NCBI GenBank assembly: GCA_964036665.1
Contig: OZ038531.1
Coordinates: 14,198,168-14,262,167 of the forward strand
DNA: 64,000 nucleotides
Reading direction: 5' to 3'
From: Gordius sp. MW1
Taxonomy: Eukaryota > Nematomorpha > Gordioida > Gordea > Gordiidae
Part shown: positions 55,538 to 64,000 of the stretch, in pieces
Layout of the letters: the number at the start of each line of letters is the position of its first letter
Numbering within the stretch: position 1 is the first letter of the stretch
Position numbers and translations under genes: made by a program
Notes under the pieces: model-generated
Databases searched by the model: none
What the model saw: the letters and a program-made list of their open reading frames with translations, nothing else
What the model was told of the DNA's origin: nothing

Positions 55538-56262
55538 AGAGCTGTTAATTAATTAGTTACATGTAACTAGTTTCTTTTAAAAAAAGTAACTGTAATTAGT
55601 TATTTTAATGGCAGGGGAACTGTAATTGTAGTTTGTTACATTATTTTAGTAGCTGATAACTAAAGGTTAAAAATCTTAGAATCTTTAATAAATTTAGTTT
55701 CTGGTTTCGCGTTTAAATTTAATTTTTTAGGCAAAATTGAAATAAATATTGGTATTCTTTTTCGATTTAATAATAAATTATGATCAAATATCGCATCATA
55801 TTACACATTATTTAGAATATATTTATATTTAGATAAATCTACAGCTAAAATAAAGTGCTAACACTTTAATAAAAAAATTTTATTTTCGCATAAACTCAAT
55901 TATATTAATTTCACTATATGAAAGCATCGACCAAAAAAAGAAATTTTTAAAATAAACTAGGTCAGCATCAATGAAAAAATATTTAGTGAAAAGTGCACGT
56001 TTATTAAAGGAATCAGATTTTCTTAGGTCATGTGATATTTTTACAAAAATTTAAATAAATTATTTTGATATATATTGTTTATTTTAATCGCGGAAAATTT
56101 TAACTGAGTAACCTTAAATGTAACTGGTTCCTGTAGGTATGTAACTGAAACTATATTCAGTTAATTAAAAAAAATAACTCTAACAGTAATTAGTTACATA
56201 TTTTTTAAAAGTAACTACCTAACTGTAACTTGTTCCTTTGGAAAAGTATCTTTACCAGCTCT
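55538..56262. mobile_element. Non-autonomous hAT-like MITE (725 bp)
   Basis: The left end reads AGAGCTGTTAATTAATTAG and the reverse complement of the right end AGAGCTGGTAAAGATAC. Inside both ends are many short copies of GTAACT/AGTTAC-type motifs in both orientations (GTTACATGTAACTAG, AAGTAACTGTAATTAG, AGTAATTAGTTAC). This pattern is known from hAT-derived MITEs of animals. There is no transposase. An 8-bp target-site duplication is not visible, so family assignment rests on the ends and subterminal motifs. Confidence 0.65.
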
Positions 56263-56445
56263 AAAAAAATGTTAAAAAGATCAATAGAACTTAGCGTTTT
56301 TATACAAAATTTGGCAAAATTATTTTTAACTTAGAAATTTTCAATTCTCTATTTGACATTAAGATAGCAGTTAATTAATTGCCATGAAATTTATGTATTT
56401 TCTATCTAGACATTTATACATGAAACAAAAAATTATTAAATTAAA

Positions 56446-57378
56446 TAGGGGATACCGGGGCTAGTCGTAGCCCAGGGTTACTATTATCTTTGTAATTATT
56501 TTTAAAAATAATAATGATATATGATTAAAATTTAAACCATATGTTTATGTTTTAATAAGGTGTAAGTAAAAAATTTTTTGTTTAAAAAAAACTTAAAATT
56601 TTTTATAGAAGAAAAACGATTTTTCGGGGTTATTAGTAGTAGCCTTAACAAAATTTTGTATTTTGCAGATAAAATTTTTTTGGGTTTATATTTTGGACTA
56701 AATTAAGTTTTATCTTATAAAGGGATATTTTTTATATAAAAACCGCTTAATGATTAAATTTTTATTCGCAATATAACATGGTGAATTATTAATTGTTCAT
56801 AAAAATAGGAGTCGGGGTTAGTCGAAAAGGGGCTAGTTATAGCCATTTTTCATTGGGTTTTACAAATGATAAAATTTAAAAAACAAAAATCTTGTTTATA
56901 ATTCAACTTAGTGTAATTTAGAATAGAAATAGACTATGATTATACTTAAAAAAACGACTAAAAGTTTTTTTACATAGCAGAATCTGTCTTTCAAGTGTAC
57001 TTAAGTCAGATGTCATCTTGACCCTTATTTTTATCATAGAAAATACAATCATTACATTTCAATATTCTATGTTTTTTATAATGTAACAATATTTTTATTG
57101 ATTTGAGTTTGCATACACTATTAAGAAGTCAAAACGTCAAGGTTAATCTAACCCCTGAACATAGCTATAACTAACCCCGGGCACTTTTGAAATTTCTAGG
57201 ATTTTAGATTTTTTAAACTCAATTTATGAAAAAACTTTAAGCAATTTTTTCTCTTATAGTAGAAATAGACTTTAAAAATGTATTCCAATTTCCAATAAAA
57301 AAATTATAAAAAACTTTATTATGTTTTTTCAAAACGCGATTTAATTTTTTATGGCCATTTAGTCCCCGGTCTCCCCTA
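56446..57378. mobile_element. Non-autonomous DNA element with TAGGGGA..ACCGGGG ends (933 bp)
   Basis: The left end TAGGGGATACCGGGGCTAG and the reverse complement of the right end, TAGGGGAGACCGGGGACTA, match nearly perfectly for 16 bases. TA at each outer edge may be the target duplication. The terminal phrase GGGGCTAGTCGTAGCC has internal relatives: CGGGGTTATTAGTAGTAGCC at 56625, two versions at 56813-56844, and on the other strand about 57141-57182. The body is AT-rich and shows no transposase. The TA borders would fit a Tc1/mariner-type or related element, but the superfamily is uncertain. Confidence 0.65.
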
Positions 57379-57790
57379 ACAACCTAACTTTTTGTTTTAA
57401 AGGAGAACGTTGCCAATATTTTTTTAAAGTTGCATATACATAAAGTCTAAGCTATAATTATATATATAAAAATATAACTTGTTTAAATTTTATTAAATAA
57501 AAGGTCCGGCTAATTATAATAGCATCTGTAATGTCGCAAACTTACTTTTAACAAAGCATCAAACTTAAAATTAAATTTTAAACGATATATAACATTAATT
57601 GCCCTTTTATAACCCTTGTTTGCTATAAATCTCTACAAAAAGGTTGAAATAATTACAGATTTGGAAATTAAGATATTCCACCAGCATTTTATTAAGATAA
57701 CAAATGAGGAAATTCAGAGTTCGATACAACTTTAAATTTGCCGACTCTTACCCCATTTTGGACACATTATTTTAGATCTATGTAAGACCT
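57379..57790. other. AT-rich spacer, nothing recognised
   Basis: It lies between the 933-bp element and the 3' end of the minus-strand gene. No repeat or coding signal stands out on either strand. Confidence 0.6.
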
Positions 57791-57791
57791 T

Positions 57792-57797
57792 TTTATT
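57792..57797 (-). promoter_or_regulatory. Poly(A) signal AATAAA of the minus-strand gene
   Basis: AATAAA lies about 95 bases after the proposed stop codon (57894-57892) on the minus strand, a normal distance for an animal gene. In such AT-rich DNA the hexamer can also occur by chance. Confidence 0.45.
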
Positions 57798-57891
57798 CAC
57801 TCGCTTTATGTTTATATATTATAGTTAGATACAAAAGATCGTCAAATTCATCTTTACAACTTTATAAGAATATTTCATTTTTTGGGTTTCT

Positions 57892-59248
57892 TCATAAGTT
57901 CAGGATGAGTTTGAGGAAAAAATGTTTTGGTAGTGGGTCACAATGACTGCCGTCGTAGTCAACTAGGTGGCGATTCAGCTTGATAAACAAATATAATTTA
58001 TATTACAAAGGAGTAAGCAATCGGAACGTAATTAAAGTGATTTAAATTTCCTTACCAACTTGAAAGCGAGCTCAAGCTTCGTTTTATAGTCCATACCATA
58101 CCCTAAAATACATTACATACATTGATCAAATTTAAAAAAAGCCTAATTATGAAGCTATAATAACTCTTTGTAATAAGTAAAAGTAATAAAAATTCAGATT
58201 ATAATAATTTATATGTTTAAATCATTATAATTCACAAAATATAATTAATTAACATTCACTATTTTGAATATTTCATAGTTTCGATCACTAAGGTTTATAT
58301 TGACAATTTCAAGATTTATAAATAAAATATGTGATCAATTTTTTTTGTTTTTTCTCAACCTTTAAAATATTTAATGTTTAACCTTTTCAAAAGTTGTTAA
58401 AATCTACTAAATTATATTTGAAGGAGAAAAATATATAAAAAACCCGATTTCTATTGCAATTAATAAAATATTTACGATTCCAATATGGTAAATTATGTGT
58501 AAAGAAATCAGATTTGGCGCATAAGTAATAAATTTTAAAGGTTTGAAATATGGGCGTAACCAGCATTGGAATTAGAGGGCGGGGGCAATAATAATTTGAA
58601 ATTTTAGCCATAATTTTAATAAATTTCTGGATTTAGAGGAGGACAGCCGCCCCTCCCTCCCCCCTTGGCTAAGCCTGGTTTGAAATGTAAATTTATACAA
58701 CATCTAACTCTGTGATGTGATTGATTATAAAAGAAATGGAAAAAAGCTCTCAATGTTTAAATTAATTTCGTAATATTCTTCCTTAAAGTGAAAACATTTG
58801 TATTACCTAATAATGACGTATCCATGACGTCAGAGGTAGAAGTCACTTTAGGAATATCGTCATCATTTTCTTCATTATCGGTGTAAGGTTCAACACCTTC
58901 TTTCGCGGATACAAAGGGTTGCTCTTCGCCCAAATTTTCCTCAAATTCATCAAACTTTGTTTCATTTTTCACTATTTTTTAAAATACTTTATTATAATTA
59001 ATTTTAAAAATTAGTCATTCTTATCACAGTACAAAAATAAAATAGCAAACGTATTGGAAAACAAAATCGAGAAAGAGAAATAAATTTAGTGTAGAAATAC
59101 CAAATATAATTTATAAAACTTTAAATTGATAGTCAAAAATTGTGGGAAATCAATTACACTTACTATTCTCTAAGCGCTCGGCCAATGAGTCCTGTATGAC
59201 TTTCCTAACGTCCGCGGTAAATACGGCGGGATATCTATATGTTGTCAT
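57892..59248 (-). CDS. Candidate host gene, four exons, 127-residue acidic protein of unknown function
   Basis: Proposed exons on the minus strand are 59248-59164, 58971-58807, 58102-58056 and 57978-57892. Introns are 192, 704, 77 bp, all GT..AG: donors GTAAGT, GTAATA and GTAAGG; acceptors AATAG, TTTTAG and ATCAAG. The phases join without conflict (1, 1, 0), giving 384 coding bases with stop. A branch-site-like TGACTAAT precedes exon 2. The protein starts MTTYRYPAVFTADVRKVIQD; exon 2 is acidic (residues about 29-83, with DNEENDDD); exon 3 contributes YGMDYKTKLELAFKL; exon 4 begins LNRHLVDYDG and ends in a hydrophobic tail. I recognise no family. The ATG has a weak context (T at -3), with an in-frame stop 12 bases upstream. 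Exon 1 could instead be internal, using acceptor ACATATAG, and exon 4 need not be last. A MITE sits in intron 2, and a decayed hAT element lies 330 bp upstream. No transcript evidence is available. Confidence 0.6.
58550..58676. mobile_element. 127-bp MITE inside intron 2
   Basis: It is flanked by a perfect 10-bp direct repeat GGTTTGAAAT (58540-58549 and 58677-58686), a convincing target-site duplication. The left end reads ATGGGCGTAACCAGCATTGG and the reverse complement of the right end AGGCTTAGCCAAGGGGGGAG, an imperfect inverted repeat of the GGGCGTAGCCA type common in small animal transposons. The GC-rich ends contrast with the AT-rich intron. There is no coding capacity. A duplication of 9-10 bp does not settle the superfamily. 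Confidence 0.72.
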
Positions 59249-59425
59249 ACAAAATGTAATTTAAATATTTTTATTTTCTTATCCTTAATATAGAATTCTT
59301 TATAAATGACAGATAATGTTTCAAAAATGAGATTTTATTAAAGTAATGAAAATATATATAATGGAATTGAAATAATGAAAAAATATATATATCGTGAAAT
59401 CTAAATAAATTAAATTATAATGCTT

Positions 59426-59532
59426 AAATGTATGAAGGATGATGTTTGAATGTATGAGTATGATGTATTGAATGTGTGTGTATGATGTATTGAACGTATG
59501 TGTATGATATGATGTATTGAATGTATGTATAT
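59426..59532. repeat. Degenerate TGTATG/TGTATTGAA simple-repeat tract
   Basis: TGTATGATGTATTGAA-like units recur several times (TATGAGTATGATGTATTG, TGTGTATGATGTATTG, TGTATGATATGATG). Related TGTGTGTATGTGTG continues at 60825 beyond the hAT element, so that transposon probably inserted into or beside this tract. The open frame on the minus strand here is only the repeat translated. Confidence 0.8.
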
Positions 59533-59572
59533 TTTTATTTTGCAATATGAGTTCTAGAATCGTATGTGTATT

Positions 59573-60820
59573 AGAGGTCTGCATGGGCCGGGCCAGCCAG
59601 CGGGCCTAAAATATAGCGATAAAAAAAGTGCGGGCCGGACTTGGGTTTTGAAAAGTAAAAAAATTTGAATTTATTTAACTTTATACTCTAATTATAATAT
59701 AGAAACAAAAAATGCACTTATTATAATGTTAAAAAAATTTATTTTTCCAAACAACAATCTGGTGGAACTCAAAAATCATAACGTTAAAAAGTTTGCACGG
59801 TATGTATGATGAAACAGTTTTTTTATCTGGCAAAGATTTAATGGGAAAATCTGAAGTTATTTCAATCTTTCACCTTTTGCAAAGGCAAGCATCAAGTTAG
59901 AAGCTGATAAGACACCTGCACTCTAAAAAATATTACCCTTTTATACATCATTAAAAAGCATCCCAAATTTGTTTCCATCTATTACGTGTAATCATAATCC
60001 TGTTGACTTAAAGATCTATCTACAAATTGAAGTCAAGAGCCCAAACTATGCTAATTTCAAAGTTTAATGTCGATATTTATCATAAAACAATTAATATTAA
60101 CCTTTCTTGTTTCTTAGTTTCGCACGTTAAAAATGACCCGAATATGAAAGAGCTTCTTAAAAACTACGGTAACCGTATTTTTAAAGAAATCCAACAAGAA
60201 GATCCTGGTTTTTCTTGCATAGATCTTCTTGCATAAGTCGTCCAACTATGAGTAATCCAGCTCAGGTGTGCAACACTAAGCAATCATCTATTTTGTATTT
60301 GGGGCGATGATGAAACGGAAAAGATTGAAGATTTCAACGAAGTTGATACATCTTAAATTAAATCTAAACCTGAGGATGCTCAGCTAGATGTAATTTTATG
60401 GTGGAAAGAACACCAACTTATATTACCAAACTTAACAAAAATAGCTAGTCAGTTTTTGTCAATTCCAGCCAACAGTGCTAGTGAACGCATTCCGTATGGC
60501 AAGTCGTCTTAGAGAACAGAGAAGAACGAAATTATTGCCAGATAGAATAGATAGTATTCTAGTTTTAAATGACAATATTAAATTGTAATTTTTAATTAAA
60601 ACTGATTTTATATGCTATAGCTAAATTATTTCATGATCAATACAAAATAGTTTTTATACAAATAAATAATTTTGAAACAGCGTAGACTTGTTTATACTCG
60701 TGCGGGCCTGATGCGGCGCTCTTTTTAGGATTTTTTGCGGGCCGGGTGAGGGCCAAAAAAATAATATTTGTGCGAGTAAAGGCCGGGCCTGAACCTAAAA
60801 TTTCGGCCAGTGCAGTCTCT
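59573..60820 (+). mobile_element. hAT-superfamily DNA transposon, decayed (1248 bp)
   Basis: The left end AGAGGTCTGCATGGGCC pairs with the reverse complement of the right end, AGAGACTGCACTGGCC, with few mismatches. Both ends are followed by GGGCCGGGCC-type GC-rich subterminal sequence (59585-59640 and 60705-60800), typical of one group of insect hAT elements. Between the ends lies a broken transposase. The element is far shorter than a complete hAT (usually 2.5-4 kb), so the N-terminal part with the BED zinc finger is missing. No clear 8-bp target-site duplication can be read because the flanks are TG-repeat DNA. Confidence 0.83.
59830..60588 (+). pseudogene. hAT transposase remnant, C-terminal half
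   Basis: Three pieces are recognisable. KLEADKTPAL then KILPFYTSLKSIPNLF (59894-59974) fits the segment before the catalytic C-terminal region. MKELLKNYGNRIFKEIQQED starts at 60144. DVILWWKEHQLILPNLTKIA and FLSIPANSASERIPYG (60388-60500) form the hAT C-terminal dimerisation domain, with its WW, P.L and SERx hallmarks. The domain ends in another frame with SRLREQRRTKLLPDRIDSIL, stopping at 60588. In-frame stops (for example after KLEADKTPAL and at 60510) and a shift near 60500 make it inactive. The catalytic acidic residues of the N-terminal half are absent. Confidence 0.8.
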
Positions 60821-60968
60821 AATTGTGTGTATGTGTGAATGTATATATTATTGTTATTTATAACATGTATTAGCAGATAACTTAAATAATTTAAAAGATG
60901 GACAAGAATGTGTAGCCAATTGCATAAAAGATACATTCAAAAATTAAAATCTTATACCACAATAAAAT

Positions 60969-61565
60969 TGTTGTAGTTGCGCGCATTCGTAACCACATAA
61001 ATATTGAAGTACAGTGAACTCTCACAAACTCCCTGTAACACCTGTGTACCAATTTCGATATAGATTTCATTAGTCTCCCCTTCTTCCCCCCATTGCTCTT
61101 TACGCGATAGATTATAACCGTCATTATTTACGCGTAGCGCGTGTTTACAACACATGAGGTTAGGATCACGCGTCACATATACACAGCGAGTATTCCCATC
61201 ATCATTGTATACGCGTAGTCCCTCTCCCCCTATTGATCGCTATGCGATATATTATAGTCAACAAGATTTATTTGTCGACGCGCAATAATACATCACATGT
61301 ATAGTGTAGATATCAATCCGCGTGTGTTGATTGGCAGATTTTCCTTTGTTCGTATATAATTAATATTTATTCCTACGTTTTGCTAATATCTTTCTTAATA
61401 TCTCGCGGTTCTATGGGGACGATTATATTATAAATAAAGGATAAATTATGAGTAAAGTAATTGTAAGGTAAGAAACAAACATTGTCTTTATAATAATAAA
61501 TCTAATAACCATCTTAATTATACGTAATTCTGTTTAATTAATTCTTTGAAACTTTGGTTATTACA
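60969..61565 (+). mobile_element. LTR of a retrotransposon, first copy (597 bp)
   Basis: It begins TGTTGTAG and ends TTATTACA, the TG..CA form of long terminal repeats, and matches 63027-63626 closely (about 99% by eye apart from a 3-base indel). A tRNA primer site follows one base after its end. The LTR is richer in CpG than the flank (CGCGTAGCGCGTG, GATCGCTATGCGATA). The flank to its left is unrelated to the sequence left of the second LTR, so this is a real outer edge. The close match marks a recent insertion. Confidence 0.82.
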
Positions 61566-61566
61566 G

Positions 61567-61577
61567 TGGTGTCAGAA
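61567..61577 (+). promoter_or_regulatory. Primer-binding site, tRNA-Leu type
   Basis: TGGTGTCAGAA follows the LTR end after one base. It is complementary to the 3' end of animal tRNA-Leu (ending TTCTGACACCA), as I recall that tRNA. This fixes the 3' border of the LTR and the sense of the element. Confidence 0.75.
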
Positions 61578-62185
61578 AAAATGAATACATTTGAATTTAA
61601 TAAGCTTTGAATATGAAAAGATAATGTTTATTGTGTTTATTTATTTTATTTTTGGTTGGTGTAATGTTAATCCAGAAATATTAGGAGTAAAATATAAAGA
61701 ATGCAACGATTTGGATTGCTATTTTAACATTCATTTATGGGTATTAAGAAGGGTGTGGTAATATTTTTAATTTTTAAATAAGATGAGTGGCAGTATTTTG
61801 AAATTTTATAAATTAGTGCTAAGTCCCAATAGAATCGCGCGAAGGTACATTTTTCATAATGCATGTTTTATTCCTTCAAATTTTTTCGCTTTTGCTTTTT
61901 TCGCATGGAATTTAATATTTTTTAAATATGATTGACGCGCATGTGACCGTCAATCGCTATCCGTCATTGTCCTTGATTGATCAGCTGGTATCTGACAGTG
62001 CGAAATAGAGCGCCGAGAGTATGTGATTCCGGTGCTGTAGAACGCTATAGTTCTGGAAAATTCTGTCGGTACCTGCTGGTGGACAAGATGACGCGGTGGT
62101 ATTTAACGTGTAGGACGAGGTTTCGGATATTAATGTATTTTTGCATGAGCGCACGTGTATCCCAGAAGCGAATTAATTAGTTTTT

Positions 62186-62359
62186 CGACGTAAATCGTCG
62201 GTACATCTTCGGATGTGGCGCCTACGGGTGCGACGTCTACGGACGTGTTTAATTAATTCGGAGGCTTAATGCCTGTTATGACCTGTTTTTTTGGCTTAAT
62301 GCCGTATCACCTTTAATTAGGTTTGATGAGGTCGAGTTTTCTGGGTGGGCAAATTGCCC
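62186..62359 (+). other. Run of about eight small hairpins, three with UNCG-type tetraloops
   Basis: Perfect or near-perfect stems follow one another: CGACG-TAAAT-CGTCG (62186), ACATC-TTCG-GATGT (62203), GCGCC-TACG-GGTGC (62218, one G-U pair), ACGTC-TACG-GACGT (62233), AGGC-TTAAT-GCCT (62262), GGC-TTAAT-GCC (62293), ACCT-TTAATT-AGGT (62309) and GGGCA-AAT-TGCCC (62347). The units at 62203, 62218 and 62233 are exactly 15 nt apart. Their loops are TTCG or TACG closed by C-G, the very stable UNCG type in RNA of this sense. Function is unknown. Confidence 0.7.
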
Positions 62360-63015
62360 GTGCGCATGATTGATTGATTTGTTGGAGTTAATTACCTCGC
62401 ATGTACGAAGGGAAGTTAATACCATCGTTGTAAGGTCCAAGGTTACCGTTATGGAGTTCATAGCTCCCAGGTGATTATGGTAGGCGGAGTTGCATTTTAT
62501 GCGAGATACGCCTGATGACAGTTTTTTTACACTTAGTGATGTTACTGGTGCCTATGTCGGCGCCGATTGCTAATATGTGGTATAGCGACGTCACCTATAA
62601 TTACACGGAAATATCGTACGCTTTGTGGGCGAGAGGCTAGCGGCTCTTATGGAGAAGCGGCGTAGACGACGTAGAGTGGCTAAGATGTTTCTGTCTCGCT
62701 CTATTGGTGGAAATCAAAGAAACTACTTTGGGTTTACGTTAACGAAAACAATTGGGTGAAGTATCCTATCCCGAACCCAACAACGCCCAATACATTGACA
62801 AAACCCTTTCCCCCTAGCAAGCTTGAAGGGTATGGTGCGTTTCAAATTTATGGTCAACGACAAAATCATATCGAAAAGAGCGAGTGAGAAAAGCGATCCT
62901 AAAAACGTTCAACAATACAATTTGATACGTACCTCCGAACAATGGACAGCGGTCAAGAACTCAAATCCGACGACCGTGCTGAGAGGTCAACAAATAGGTC
63001 GGAGGAGGTTATCTA

Positions 63016-63026
63016 GAAGGGTATGG
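63016..63026 (+). promoter_or_regulatory. Possible polypurine tract before the second LTR
   Basis: GAAGGGTATGG abuts the TG that opens the second LTR, and GGAGGAGG lies just upstream. The 13-mer GAAGGGTATGGTG also occurs at 62825. It is a weak, interrupted purine run, so the assignment rests mainly on position. Confidence 0.35.
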
Positions 63027-63626
63027 TGTTGTAGTTGATGCGCGCATTCGCAACCACATGAATATTGAAGTACAGTGAACTCTCACAAACTCCGTGTAAC
63101 ATCTGTGTACCAATTTCGATATAGATTTCATTAGTCTCCCCTTCTTCCCCCCATTGCTCTTTACGCGATAGATTATAACCGTCATTATTTACGTGTAGCG
63201 CGTGTTTACAACACATGAGGTTAGGATCACGCGTCACATATACACAGCGAGTATTCCCATCATCATTGTATACGCGTAGTCCCTCTCCCCCTATTGATCG
63301 CTATGCGATATATTATAGTCAACAAGATTTATTTGTCGACGCGCAATAATACATCACATGTATAGTGTAGATATCAATCCGCGTGTGTTGATTGGCAGAT
63401 TTTCCTTTGTTCGTATATAATTAATATTTATTCCTACGTTTTGCTAATATCTTTCTTAATATCTCGCGGTTCTATGGGGACGATTATATTATAAATAAAG
63501 GATAAGTTATTAGTAAAGTAATTGTAAGGTAAGAAACAAACATTGTCTTTATAATAATAAATCTAATAACCATCTTAATTATACGTAATTCTGTTTAATT
63601 AATTCTTTGAAACTTTGGTTATTACA
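63027..63626 (+). mobile_element. LTR of a retrotransposon, second copy (600 bp)
   Basis: It is the same repeat as 60969-61565, beginning TGTTGTAG and ending TTATTACA. It is followed by a second primer site and the same leader, rather than by flanking DNA. It is therefore shared by, or lies between, two tandem element units. Confidence 0.82.
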
Positions 63627-64000
63627 GTGGTGTCAGAAAAAATGGATACATTTGAATTTAATAAGCTTTGAATATGAAAAGATAATGTTTATTGTGTTTA
63701 TTTATTTTATTTTTGGTTGGTGTAATGTTAATCCAGAAATATTAGGAGTAAAATATAAAGAATGCAACGATTTGGATTGCTATTTTAACATTCATTTTTG
63801 GGTATTAAGAAGGGTGTGGCAATATTTTTAATTTTTAAATAAGATGAGTGGCAGTATTTTGAAATTTTATAAATTAGTGCTTAAGTCCCAATAGAATCGC
63901 GCGAAGGTACATTTTTCATAATGCATGTTTTATTCCTTCAAATTTTTTCGCTTTTGCTTTTTTCGCATGGAATTTAATATTTTTTAAATATGATTGACGC
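63627..64000 (+). mobile_element. Second leader of the LTR element, cut by the window end
   Basis: It repeats 61566-61938 nearly base for base, including the primer site TGGTGTCAGAA at 63628-63638, and runs to the last base. Whether a full coding element follows cannot be seen. Confidence 0.78.

Larger units (their letters stand above)
61566..63026 (+). mobile_element. Short internal region of the LTR element (1461 bp)
   Basis: This is the stretch between the two LTRs. Its first 373 bases (to 61938) recur after the second LTR to the window end. It is far too short for gag-pol, and I see no reverse transcriptase, integrase or protease motif. It reads as a broken or non-autonomous element. Notable contents are the hairpin run (62186-62359) and a purine-rich stretch just before the second LTR. 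The part 62000-63000 has higher GC than the flank. Confidence 0.65.

Noticed and set aside
55303-55539. 78-codon plus-strand frame with repeated FRV/GF motifs
   Set aside because: It translates the TCGGGT-rich subterminal patch.
58387-58611. 74-codon frame on the minus strand
   Set aside because: It runs across the MITE end inside intron 2 and has no coding character.
59321-59584. 87-codon frame rich in His, Thr and Ile
   Set aside because: It is the antisense translation of the TGTATG simple repeat.
60637-61176. Three overlapping minus-strand frames
   Set aside because: They lie antisense to the hAT right end and the first LTR; a near-copy recurs at 63013-63237 because the LTR is repeated.

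Overview
The window looks like animal DNA, most likely from an insect or another arthropod. It is very AT-rich. The one gene I can support is split by short introns (one of 77 bp) with GT..AG borders, and the mobile elements are eukaryotic (hAT, MITEs, a tRNA-primed LTR element). There is no bacterial gene organisation. I cannot name the species.

Bases 1-50968 (80% of the window) are one uninterrupted satellite array of about 150 head-to-tail monomers. It is already inside the array at base 1 and stops mid-monomer at 50968. The basic monomer is about 340 bp; a deleted form is about 253 bp. The array is layered: monomers form higher-order units of about 1.3, 1.36, 2.2, 2.4 and 2.7 kb, and a block of about 17.57 kb (5446-23026) is repeated in tandem at 23027-40600 with almost no change. 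Each long monomer carries a perfect 8-bp inverted repeat, which the 253-bp form has lost. No satellite frame looks like a real gene.

Bases 50969-57790 are an AT-rich flank without convincing genes. It holds a 112-bp tandem repeat (52261-52680), a 278-bp duplication with smaller echoes (53003-53690), GC-rich patches resembling hAT ends, and two non-autonomous elements with terminal inverted repeats (55538-56262 and 56446-57378).

Bases 57892-59248 (minus strand) hold the best host-gene candidate: four in-phase exons giving a 127-residue acidic protein I do not recognise, with a poly(A) signal downstream and a 127-bp MITE in its second intron. A simple-repeat tract and a decayed hAT transposon (59573-60820) with transposase remnants lie upstream of it.

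Bases 60969-64000 are a young, probably non-coding LTR retrotransposon arrangement: LTR, tRNA-Leu-type primer site, a 1.46-kb internal stretch, a second LTR and a second primer site and leader running off the window. The internal stretch contains the most unusual signal seen here: a run of small RNA-like hairpins. Three of them are 15-nt tandem units with UNCG-type tetraloops whose stems differ but still pair.
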